The position numbers and the translations under genes are program-made. Below are positions 17,777 to 25,263 of a stretch of DNA of 64,000 nt, one piece after another. Under the pieces are notes generated by a model that saw nothing but the letters and a program-made list of their open reading frames with translations, did no database searches and was not told the origin of the DNA. Location of the stretch: positions 806,001-870,000 of the forward strand of contig NZ_CP083439.1 of the NCBI RefSeq assembly GCF_021919125.1, written 5' to 3'. This stretch comes from Clavibacter sp. A6099. GTDB lineage: Bacteria > Actinomycetota > Actinomycetes > Actinomycetales > Microbacteriaceae. Position 1 is the stretch's first letter, and each line of letters starts with the position of its first letter.

Positions 17777-19257
17777 CCGACACGACCCACGACACGACCC
17801 ACGACACGACGCCCGCCACGGACCCCGGCGCGCCGCGCGCCCCCTTCACCTCCGAGGAGCGCCGCCCGCCGCGCCTCGCGGAGCTGCCCGCCTTCCAGGA
17901 CCTGATGGCCGGCGGCTGGATCACGCCCGACCGCACGCCGACCACCGTGCCCGGCGCGGTCGAGGCCGCTGCCGCGCACCGCGAACGGCTGAGCGCCGCG
18001 ATGCCCGGCGTCACCCTCGCGGTGGCGAGCGGGTACGCGCCCACGCGCAACGACGACTGCCGCTACGCGTTCCGCGCCGACAGCGACTTCGTGTGGCTCA
18101 CCGGCGTGCAGATCGAGGGCGCGGTGCTCGTGATGCACGCGGTGCCGGGCGGCCACGACGCCGTCCTGCACGTGCCGGCGCCCGCGCACCCCGGGGATCC
18201 GCGCTTCTACTCCGACGCCGACCACGGCGAGCTGTGGGTCGGCCCCGCGCCCGCGCACGCCGACTGGCAGCGGGTGCTCGGGATCCCCGTGCGCGACCCC
18301 GACCGCATCGCGCCGGACCTCGTGGGCGTCCGCGACGTCCGCCGCGCGGGCGCCGTCACCGGCGTGCCGTCCGCCCTCGCCGACGTCCGGCGCGACCCGG
18401 CGCTCGTGGCGACGCTCGGCGAGCTGCGCGTCATCAAGGACGCGTGGGAGATCGAGGAGCTGCGGCGCGCGGTCGACGACACCGTCGAGGGCTTCGCCGA
18501 GGTCGTGCGCGCCATCCCGCGGGCGCGCGCGCACGGCGGGGAGCGCTGGCTGCAGGGCACATTCGACCGGCACGCGCGGACGGTCGGCAACGGCCCCGGC
18601 TACGCCACCATCGTGGGCGGCGGCGGGCACGCGACGACGCTGCACTGGGTGCGCTGCGACGGCCCGCTCCGCGACGGCGAGCTCGTGCTGCTCGACATGG
18701 GCGTGGAGGCACGCAGCCTCTACACCGCCGACGTCACCCGCACGATCCCCGTCGACGGCACGTTCACGCCCGAGCAGCGGCTCGTGCACGACATCGTGGA
18801 GCGCAGCCACCGCGCGGGCCTCGAGGCCGTGGCACCCGGTCGGCCGCTCGTCGACTTCCACCACGCGTCCATGGAGGTCATCGCCCAGGGGCTGCACGAC
18901 CTGGGGATCCTGCCGGTCTCGGTCGACGAGGCGCTCTCGCCCGCAGGCCAGCACCACCGGCGCTGGCTGGTGTGCGGCATCGGCCACCACCTCGGGCTCG
19001 ACGTGCACGACTGCTCGGGCGCCGGGGTCGCGGGCTACGACCGCGCGGTCGAGGCGGGCATGGTGCTGACGGTCGAGCCCGGTCTCTACTTCGCGCCGGA
19101 CGACGGGATGGTACCGCCCGAGCTCCGGGGCATCGGCGTGCGGATCGAAGACGATATCGTGGTGACGCAGACGGGGTCCGACGTGCTGTCGGATGCGCTG
19201 CCGATCGACGCACGGGGCCTGGAGTCCTGGATGCGGGAGCAGCGGTCCCCGTCCTGA
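17773..19257 (+). CDS. Xaa-Pro aminopeptidase (M24B, PepP-like)
   Basis: A 494-residue metallopeptidase with a PepP-like N-terminal domain (FRADSDFVWLTG) and a pita-bread catalytic domain. All five metal ligands are visible: Asp308 in LLDMGVEA, Asp320 in YTADVTR, His405 in GIGHHLGLD, Glu435 in TVEPGLY and Glu459 in VRIEDD. It cleaves the residue preceding proline, which together with the prolyl aminopeptidase upstream allows complete breakdown of Pro/Hyp-rich peptides. The N-terminus has repeats of Asp-Thr-Thr-His that are not part of the fold. It overlaps the upstream gene by ATGA and is followed 17 bp later by the regulator. Confidence 0.92.
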   Translation: MTDTTHDTTHDTTPATDPGAPRAPFTSEERRPPRLAELPAFQDLMAGGWITPDRTPTTVPGAVEAAAAHRERLSAAMPGVTLAVASGYAPTRNDDCRYAFRADSDFVWLTGVQIEGAVLVMHAVPGGHDAVLHVPAPAHPGDPRFYSDADHGELWVGPAPAHADWQRVLGIPVRDPDRIAPDLVGVRDVRRAGAVTGVPSALADVRRDPALVATLGELRVIKDAWEIEELRRAVDDTVEGFAEVVRAIPRARAHGGERWLQGTFDRHARTVGNGPGYATIVGGGGHATTLHWVRCDGPLRDGELVLLDMGVEARSLYTADVTRTIPVDGTFTPEQRLVHDIVERSHRAGLEAVAPGRPLVDFHHASMEVIAQGLHDLGILPVSVDEALSPAGQHHRRWLVCGIGHHLGLDVHDCSGAGVAGYDRAVEAGMVLTVEPGLYFAPDDGMVPPELRGIGVRIEDDIVVTQTGSDVLSDALPIDARGLESWMREQRSPS

Positions 19258-19274
19258 CACAGAGGAGGACCCGC

Positions 19275-19988
19275 GTGAGCCTCTCCGCACTGCGTCCCGC
19301 ACCCCCGCGCGAGAGCCTGCGCGAGCACGTGCACCAGGCCCTGTCCGCGGCCATCGTCTCGGGCGAGCTGGAGCCGGGCACGCTCATCACCGTGCCCACG
19401 CTCGCGGTGCGCTTCGACGTCTCGGCCACGCCCGTCCGCGAGGCGGTGCTCGAGCTCGAGAAGCGCGGCTTCGTGGAGACCGTCCGCAACAAGGGCTTCC
19501 GCGTCACCGCCGTGAGCGACGAGGAGCTCGGCCACCTGGTGCAGGTGCGCCAGCTCCTCGAGGCGCCGGCCATGGAGCGGCTCGCCGGGCACCTGCCCGA
19601 GGGCGCGCTGCCCGGCCTCGAGGCGCTCGCCGACCGCATCGAGCAGGGCGCGCGCGAGGGCGACCTCCGCGCGTACCTCGAGGCCGACCAGGAGTTCCAC
19701 CTCTCGCTGACGCGCATCCTCGGCAACCCCGTGCTCACGGAGGCCATCGCGGACCTCCGCTCGCGCACGCGCCTCGTCGGACTCGCGTCGATGAAGGAGA
19801 GCTCCATGCTCGACGCGTCGGCGGCCGAGCACCACGAGCTGCTGCGCGCGCTGGTCGCCGGCGACGGACCCGGGTCGCACGAGGTGATGGTGCGTCACAT
19901 CCGGCACGCCACCGGCTGGTGGGCGGGGCACGGTGAGGACGAGGCCGCGGGGGATGCGGACGCCTCCCGGGCCGATCAGGACGCCTGA
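19275..19988 (+). CDS. GntR-family transcriptional regulator, FCD subfamily
   Basis: A 237-residue regulator. The winged-helix N-domain (about residues 10-75) contains ALSAAIVSGELEPG and the recognition helix VSATPVREAVLELEKRGFVE. The helical FCD effector domain has VRQLLEAPAMERLA, the metal-binding DQEFHLSL and the late His in EHHELLRALV and RHIRHATG. GTG start with a strong GAGGAGGA site. It is the last gene of the importer/peptidase operon and sits directly ahead of the hydroxyproline operon, so it likely controls both through the shared 12-bp motif, with hydroxyproline or an intermediate as a plausible inducer (inferred). Confidence 0.9.
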   Translation: MSLSALRPAPPRESLREHVHQALSAAIVSGELEPGTLITVPTLAVRFDVSATPVREAVLELEKRGFVETVRNKGFRVTAVSDEELGHLVQVRQLLEAPAMERLAGHLPEGALPGLEALADRIEQGAREGDLRAYLEADQEFHLSLTRILGNPVLTEAIADLRSRTRLVGLASMKESSMLDASAAEHHELLRALVAGDGPGSHEVMVRHIRHATGWWAGHGEDEAAGDADASRADQDA

Positions 19989-20027
19989 TCCGCTCGGCGC
20001 CGCCTCGCTTCCCCTGCGCCACGATGT

Positions 20028-20045
20028 GTGACATATTACTGTCAC
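20028..20045 (+). promoter_or_regulatory. Operator of the hydroxyproline operon (GTGACA-N6-TGTCAC)
   Basis: A perfect inverted repeat with 6-bp arms. Its first 12 bases repeat, in reverse, the motif at 8835-8846. The TATTAC centre is strikingly AT-rich for this genome and may double as the -10. It lies 57 bp before the first catabolic gene and 39 bp after the GntR gene. Confidence 0.7.
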
Positions 20046-20101
20046 CGCCGTTCGCCACCCCGCCTCCCCGAGGCGCATCCACCCGTGAGAGCAGGGACAC
20101 C

Positions 20102-21331
20102 ATGACGCGTCACGTGGTCGTCGTGGGCGGGGGCATCGTCGGGGCCGCGTGCGCCCGGTCGCTCGCCCGCGCGGGGATCCGCGTCACGGTCGTCGAGCGC
20201 GCCGCGGTCGCCTCCGGCACGAGCGCGCAGGGCGAGGGCAACATCCTCGTGTCCGACAAGGGCCCGGGCGCCGAGCTCGAGCTCGCCCAGCTGGCCGCCC
20301 GCCGCTGGCCCGAGGTGGCCGCCGAGCTCGCGGACGAGCTGGGCTACGCGCTGCCCTCCATCGAGTACGAGCCCAAGGGCGGGCTCGTCGTCACGACCAC
20401 CGACGAGGGCGCGGATCCGCTCCTCGCCTTCGCCGCCACCCAGCGCTCCGCGGGCGTCGACGCCGTGCCCGTCGACCGGCGCCGGGCGCTCGAGCTCGAG
20501 CCGTGGCTGAACCCGGCGATCACCGCGGCCGTGCACTACCCCGAGGACGCGCAGGTGCAGCCCGCCATCGCGACCGAGGCGCTCGCCGCGTCGGCCAGGC
20601 GGGCGGGCGCGGTCGTGCGCACCGGGGTCGAGGTCATCGGGCCGCTGCTCGACGCGGACGGCGCGCTCCGCGGGGTGCGGACGAGCGCGGGCGACATCCC
20701 CGCGGACGACGTGCTGATCGCCGCAGGGCCGTGGTCGGGCGAGGTGGCGCGGACCCTCGGCGTCGAGCTGCCCGTGCTGCCGCGCCGAGGCGTCGTCCTC
20801 GTGACCACGCGCATGCCGCACCGCATCCGGCACAAGGTCTACGACGGCGACTACGTGGGCGCGGTCGGATCCGGCGACGGCGCGCTGCAGACCTCGGGCG
20901 TCGTGGAGTCGACGCCGTCGGGGACGGTGCTCATCGGATCCAGCCGCGAGCGCGTCGGCTTCGACGCGTCGCTGCGCGTGGCCGTGCTCGAGGAGCTCGC
21001 CGCGAAGGCCGTGCGCCTCTTCCCCTTCCTCGTCGAGGCGAACGCGATGCGCTCCTACGGCGGGTTCCGGCCCTACCTGCCCGACCACCTGCCCGTCGTC
21101 GGACCCGACCCGCGGCTGCCCGGCCTCTGGCATGCGAGCGGCCACGAGGGCGCCGGGATCGGCCTGTCGGTCGCGACCGCGGACCTCATCGTGGCGCAGA
21201 TGATGGGTGTCGCGACGCCGCTCGACGTGCGGCCCTTCTCGGTCGCGCGCGCCTCGCTCGGGCTGCTGATGCCCGGGGCCGCCGCGCCCGGCGTCGCGCT
21301 GCCGACCGACGCGGCCGGAGCGCGCGCATGA
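20102..21331 (+). CDS. D-hydroxyproline dehydrogenase, FAD oxidoreductase (HcnC/DAO-like) subunit
   Basis: A 409-residue D-amino-acid-oxidase-type flavoprotein. The FAD site is VVVVGGGIVGAACARSLARA, followed by GTSAQGEGNI. The C-terminal GLWHASGHEGAGIGLSVATA is the usual closing dinucleotide motif. The family includes the catalytic subunit of bacterial heterotrimeric D-hydroxyproline dehydrogenases (LhpB/HcnC type). The gene overlaps a small [2Fe-2S] gene, which overlaps a second flavoprotein, giving the expected three-subunit set. It would oxidise cis-4-hydroxy-D-proline to 1-pyrroline-4-hydroxy-2-carboxylate. The substrate follows from the complete pathway around it. Confidence 0.85.
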   Translation: MTRHVVVVGGGIVGAACARSLARAGIRVTVVERAAVASGTSAQGEGNILVSDKGPGAELELAQLAARRWPEVAAELADELGYALPSIEYEPKGGLVVTTTDEGADPLLAFAATQRSAGVDAVPVDRRRALELEPWLNPAITAAVHYPEDAQVQPAIATEALAASARRAGAVVRTGVEVIGPLLDADGALRGVRTSAGDIPADDVLIAAGPWSGEVARTLGVELPVLPRRGVVLVTTRMPHRIRHKVYDGDYVGAVGSGDGALQTSGVVESTPSGTVLIGSSRERVGFDASLRVAVLEELAAKAVRLFPFLVEANAMRSYGGFRPYLPDHLPVVGPDPRLPGLWHASGHEGAGIGLSVATADLIVAQMMGVATPLDVRPFSVARASLGLLMPGAAAPGVALPTDAAGARA

Positions 21332-21666
21332 CGCCGCGGCGCGTGGATCCGGCGCGCGACCCGATCCGCCCGGAGCCGGCCGCTGCCGTCCGCTTCACCG
21401 TGGACGGGGATCCCGTCGAGGGCGTCAGCGGCCAGACCATCGCGGGCGCGCTGCTCGCCTCCGGCACGCTCGCCTGGCGGACGACCGCGAGCGCGGGCCG
21501 TCCCCGCGGGGTCTTCTGCGGGATCGGCGTGTGCTTCGACTGCACCGTGACCGTGAACGGGCTGCCCGACGTGCGCGCCTGCCAGCGGCGCGCGGTCGAG
21601 GGCGACGTGGTCGAGACCGGGCCGGGCGCGACCGTGCCCGACGCGCGCGCGGGGGAGGCGTCGTGA
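21328..21666 (+). CDS. D-hydroxyproline dehydrogenase, small [2Fe-2S] subunit
   Basis: A 112-residue ferredoxin-like protein. The cluster motif CGIGVCFDCTVTVNG, followed by the fourth Cys in VRACQ, matches the Fer2_4 domain of the HcnA/LhpF-type gamma subunit. The rest is a short beta-grasp (VRFTVDGDPVEGVSGQTIAGAL). It overlaps both neighbours by 4 bp, so all three dehydrogenase subunits are co-translated. It should carry electrons between the two flavoproteins. Confidence 0.88.
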   Translation: MTPRRVDPARDPIRPEPAAAVRFTVDGDPVEGVSGQTIAGALLASGTLAWRTTASAGRPRGVFCGIGVCFDCTVTVNGLPDVRACQRRAVEGDVVETGPGATVPDARAGEAS

Positions 21667-23315
21667 GCGGCGCGGACGACCGGCGGCACGTCGTCGTGAT
21701 CGGCGCGGGACCGGCCGGGCTGGCCGCCGCGGTCGCCGCGCGAGGTCGCGGGGCGCGCGTCACGCTGCTCGACGCGTCCGACGAGCTCGGCGGCCAGTAC
21801 TGGCGGCACCTCCCGGCGACGCGGCCCGCCGCGCGCGAGCGGATCCTGCACCACGGCTGGGACGCGTTCACGGCGCTCCGCGGGCGGCTCGCGGCCGACG
21901 ACGGCTGCGAGATCGTGACGGGCGCGCAGGTGTGGGCGATCGAGCGGCCGGATCCGGACGCGACCGGGCCCGCTGACGCGCCCGCGCCGCCCGCCGCCGT
22001 CGTGCACGTGCTGGTCGGCCAGGTCGACGGATCCCGCCGCGAGCCCCTGACCCTCCGCCCGGACGCGCTCGTGCTCGCGACCGGCGCGCACGACCGCACG
22101 CTGCCCTTCCCCGGCTGGGACCTGCCGGGCGTCTTCAGCGCGGGCGCCGCGCAGGCCCTCGCGAAGGGCGAGCGCGTGCGCGTAGGCGACCGCGTGATCG
22201 TCGCGGGCGCCGGCCCCTTCCTCCTGCCCGTCGCCGTGTCGCTCGTGCAGGCGGGGGCGCGCGTCGTCGGGATCCACGAGGCCGCGCGCGTGCCCGGTCT
22301 CGCCCGCGGCTGGCTGCGCAGTCCGCTCGGCCTCGCCCGCGCCCCGCACAAGGCCGCCGAGCTCGCCGGGTACGTCTCCGTGCTGGCGCGGGAGCGCGTC
22401 GGCTACTCCACGGGCAGCGCGGTGGTCGCGGCGCACGGCACCGACCGCGTCGAGGCCGTGACCGTGCAGCGGCTCGACGCGTCGTGGGCGCCGATCCCGG
22501 GCACCGAGCGGCGGATCGCCGTGGACGCCGTGTGCGTCGGCCACGGGTTCACGCCCCGGCTCGAGCTGCCGATCGCCGCGGGCTGCCGCATCGGCGCCGA
22601 CCGCTTCGTCGAGGTCGACGCGTCCCAGGGCGCCGGGCCCGCCGGCGTGCACGCGGCGGGCGAGATCACGGGCATCGGGGGAGTGGATCAGGCACTCGCG
22701 GAGGGCGAGGTCGCGGGGCACTGCGCCGCGGGCGGATCCCCGTCGGACGCCGCCGTCGCTGCCGCCGTCCGCCGCCGCGCCGTCGCGCACGACGTGGCCG
22801 TCCGCATCGAGGCCGCGCACGGGATCCGCCCCGGCTGGACCGGCTGGCTCCGCGACGACACGCTCGCGTGCCGCTGCGAGGAGGTGCCCGTCGGCCGGAT
22901 CCGCGCGACCGCCCGCGCCGCGCGCTCCACCGACCTGCGATCCATGAAGCTCGCCACGCGCGCCGGCCTCGGCATCTGCCAGGGCCGCGTCTGCGGGCGC
23001 ACCGTCGAGCAGCTGCTCGAGGCCGAGGCGCCGAGTTGCGGGGGTTCCGCCGCGACCGCTCCCGCGACCGTCGCCCCTGCCGGCCCCGGATCCGACCGCC
23101 GCCCCATCGCCTCGCCCGTGCGCCTCGGCGAGCTCGCCGCCGCGTACGAGCGCCGCGACGCCGGACCCCCCTCCCTCGCCGCGGCCGCGCCCGGCGTCGA
23201 CGACCCGCCCGCCGGCGTCGCGGATCCGCCGCCCGCCGCCGATCCGCCGCGCGACACCGCGCCCCCGACCACCCCCGCACCTCCCCGCACCACCGACCGG
23301 AAGGACACCCCTTGA
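21663..23315 (+). CDS. D-hydroxyproline dehydrogenase, NAD/FAD (HcnB-like) subunit with Pro-rich tail
   Basis: A 550-residue flavoprotein. Its first site is VVVIGAGPAGLAAAVAARGRG, its second nucleotide site RVIVAGAGPFLLPVAVSLVQ, and its closing segment GVHAAGEITGIGGVDQALAE. A BFD-type [2Fe-2S] domain follows, with Cys in LACRCEEV and GICQGRVCG. This is the HcnB/LhpE architecture. The last ~60 residues are Pro/Ala/Asp-rich, look disordered and have no counterpart in the family core. GTG start overlapping the ferredoxin stop; the stop overlaps the TTG start of the deaminase gene. Confidence 0.86.
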   Translation: MSGADDRRHVVVIGAGPAGLAAAVAARGRGARVTLLDASDELGGQYWRHLPATRPAARERILHHGWDAFTALRGRLAADDGCEIVTGAQVWAIERPDPDATGPADAPAPPAAVVHVLVGQVDGSRREPLTLRPDALVLATGAHDRTLPFPGWDLPGVFSAGAAQALAKGERVRVGDRVIVAGAGPFLLPVAVSLVQAGARVVGIHEAARVPGLARGWLRSPLGLARAPHKAAELAGYVSVLARERVGYSTGSAVVAAHGTDRVEAVTVQRLDASWAPIPGTERRIAVDAVCVGHGFTPRLELPIAAGCRIGADRFVEVDASQGAGPAGVHAAGEITGIGGVDQALAEGEVAGHCAAGGSPSDAAVAAAVRRRAVAHDVAVRIEAAHGIRPGWTGWLRDDTLACRCEEVPVGRIRATARAARSTDLRSMKLATRAGLGICQGRVCGRTVEQLLEAEAPSCGGSAATAPATVAPAGPGSDRRPIASPVRLGELAAAYERRDAGPPSLAAAAPGVDDPPAGVADPPPAADPPRDTAPPTTPAPPRTTDRKDTP

Positions 23316-24229
23316 CCGCACCCGCCCTGGACCTCGGAGGCGTCGTCGTCGCCACCACGCTGCCGTTCCGCGAGGACGCGTCGGCCCCCGCCGGCCTGGC
23401 CGTCGACTACGACGCGTACGCCCGGCACTGCGACTGGCTCATGTCGAACGGCTGCCGCGGCGTCGGCCCGAACGGATCGCTGGGCGAGTACTCCTCGCTC
23501 ACGGACGAGGAGCGCCGCAAGGTCGTGCAGGTCGCGGTCGAGACCGTCGGCGACCGCGGGATCGTCGTGGCCGGCGTGCACGGCGTCGGCTGGCACCAGG
23601 CCAAGAAGTGGGCCGAGATCGCGGCCGAGGACGGCGCGGACGGCGTGCTGCTCCTGCCGCCCACCATCTACCGGGCGAGCGACGACGAGGTCGTCGAGCA
23701 CTACGCGCGCGTCGACGAGGTGGGCCTGCCGATCATGGCGTACAACAACCCGTTCGACACCAAGGTCGACCTCACGCCGCAGCTCCTGCAGCGCCTCGAC
23801 GCCCTCGAGAACGTCGTGGCGATCAAGGAGTTCTCGGGCGACATCCGGCGGGTGACGGAGATCCAGGACCTCACGGGCCTCGACGTCATCGCGGGCGCCG
23901 ACGACCTGCTGCTCGAGTCGCTCATCATGGGCGCCGTCGGCTGGTTCGCGGGCTACCCGAACGCGTTCCCGCGCGAGGCCGTCGAGCTGTACGGGCTCGC
24001 GACCAGCGGCCGCATCGAGGAGGCCAAGGAGCTGTACCGCCACCTCGTGCCGGTGTTCCGCTGGGACTCGCGCACCGAGTTCGTGCAGGCCATCAAGCTG
24101 TCGATCGACGTGGCAGGCGAGAGCACGGGCGGCCCGACGCGTCCGCCGCGCGCGCCCCTGCCCGCCGCGGTCGCCGCCGAGGTCACGCGCGACACGCGCC
24201 GCGCGCTCGACCACCTCGCCGGGCGATGA
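23312..24229 (+). CDS. DHDPS-family enzyme, probable 1-pyrroline-4-hydroxy-2-carboxylate deaminase
   Basis: A 305-residue class I aldolase-fold lyase. The Schiff-base Lys172 sits in VAIKEFSGD, the Tyr in MAYNNPFDT, and the pyruvate-binding loop is GPNGSLGEYSSLTDEE. The carboxyl end is a helical region with the EFVQAIKLS motif. Relatives include dihydrodipicolinate synthase and the hydroxyproline-pathway deaminase (LhpC), which yields alpha-ketoglutarate semialdehyde. Its place between the D-Hyp dehydrogenase and the epimerase/semialdehyde dehydrogenase supports the latter. TTG start chosen because GGAAGGAC precedes it and it overlaps the upstream stop. Confidence 0.85.
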   Translation: MTAPALDLGGVVVATTLPFREDASAPAGLAVDYDAYARHCDWLMSNGCRGVGPNGSLGEYSSLTDEERRKVVQVAVETVGDRGIVVAGVHGVGWHQAKKWAEIAAEDGADGVLLLPPTIYRASDDEVVEHYARVDEVGLPIMAYNNPFDTKVDLTPQLLQRLDALENVVAIKEFSGDIRRVTEIQDLTGLDVIAGADDLLLESLIMGAVGWFAGYPNAFPREAVELYGLATSGRIEEAKELYRHLVPVFRWDSRTEFVQAIKLSIDVAGESTGGPTRPPRAPLPAAVAAEVTRDTRRALDHLAGR

Positions 24230-24236
24230 TCGAGGG

Positions 24237-25238
24237 ATGAGGTCCTCCCGCGTCTTCCACGCCGTCGACTCGCACACGGAGGGCATGCCGACCCGCGTCG
24301 TCACGAGCGGGTTCGGCGTGATCCCCGGCTCCACCATGAACGAGCGCCGACTGCACCTGATCGAGCACCTCGACCACCTGCGGCTCCTGCTCATGACGGA
24401 GCCGCGCGGCCACGCGGCCATGAGCGGCGCGATCCTGCAGCCGCCCACGCGCGACGACTGCGACTGGGGCGTCCTCTACATAGAGGTGTCCGGCTGCCTG
24501 CCGATGTGCGGCCACGGCACCATCGGCGTCGCGACCGTGCTCGTGGAGACCGGGCTCGTGGAGGTGCAGGAGCCGGTCACCACGATCCGGCTCGACACCC
24601 CCGCCGGCCTCGTGATCGCGCGCGTCGACGTCGAGGACGGGCGTGCCGCGTCCGTCACGATCGAGAACGTGCCCTCCTACGTGGAGCGGCTCGACGCGGT
24701 CGTCGATGTGCCGGGCTACGGCGCCGTCCCGTACAGCCTCGCGTTCGGCGGCAACTTCTACGCGGTCGTCGAGCTCGACGCGCTGGGGCTGCCGTTCGAC
24801 CGCGAGCGGCAGCAGGAGATCCTCGCCGCCGGGCTCGCGATCATGGGCGCCATCAACGAGCAGGACGCGCCGTCGCACCCGGAGATCTCCGGCGTCGACC
24901 ACTGCCACCACGTGGAGTTCCTCGCGCCCGGATCGGACGCCAGGCTCTCGCGGCACGCCATGGCGATCCATCCCGGCTGGTTCGACCGGTCGCCGTGCGG
25001 CACCGGCACGTCCGCGCGCATGGCCGAGCTGTGGGCGCGCGGCGAGCTGGCGGTCGGCGACGAGTTCGTCAACGAGTCGTTCATCGGCAGCCGCTTCACC
25101 GGGCGGATCCTGCGGGAGACGACCGTCGCCGGCCGGCCCGCCATCGTCCCCGCCATCACCGGGCGCGCGTGGATCACCGGCATGGGACAGTACCTGCTGG
25201 ACCCCACCGACCCGTTCCCGAGCGGCTTCCGGTTCTGA
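24237..25238 (+). CDS. Proline racemase family, probable 4-hydroxyproline 2-epimerase
   Basis: A 333-residue cofactor-free epimerase. Both catalytic cysteines are present: Cys91 in MCGHGTIG and Cys254 in SPCGTGTSARMA. This fits a two-base racemase/epimerase and argues against the Cys/Thr hydroxyproline dehydratases of the same family. HAVDSHTEGMPTRVV at the start and GGNFYAVVE in the middle are typical. It converts trans-4-hydroxy-L-proline to cis-4-hydroxy-D-proline, the substrate of the dehydrogenase. It starts 7 bp after the deaminase stop with a poor ribosome site, suggesting translational coupling. Confidence 0.88.
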   Translation: MRSSRVFHAVDSHTEGMPTRVVTSGFGVIPGSTMNERRLHLIEHLDHLRLLLMTEPRGHAAMSGAILQPPTRDDCDWGVLYIEVSGCLPMCGHGTIGVATVLVETGLVEVQEPVTTIRLDTPAGLVIARVDVEDGRAASVTIENVPSYVERLDAVVDVPGYGAVPYSLAFGGNFYAVVELDALGLPFDRERQQEILAAGLAIMGAINEQDAPSHPEISGVDHCHHVEFLAPGSDARLSRHAMAIHPGWFDRSPCGTGTSARMAELWARGELAVGDEFVNESFIGSRFTGRILRETTVAGRPAIVPAITGRAWITGMGQYLLDPTDPFPSGFRF

Positions 25239-25263
25239 ACCGGCGCCCCCACCGAGGAGAGAC

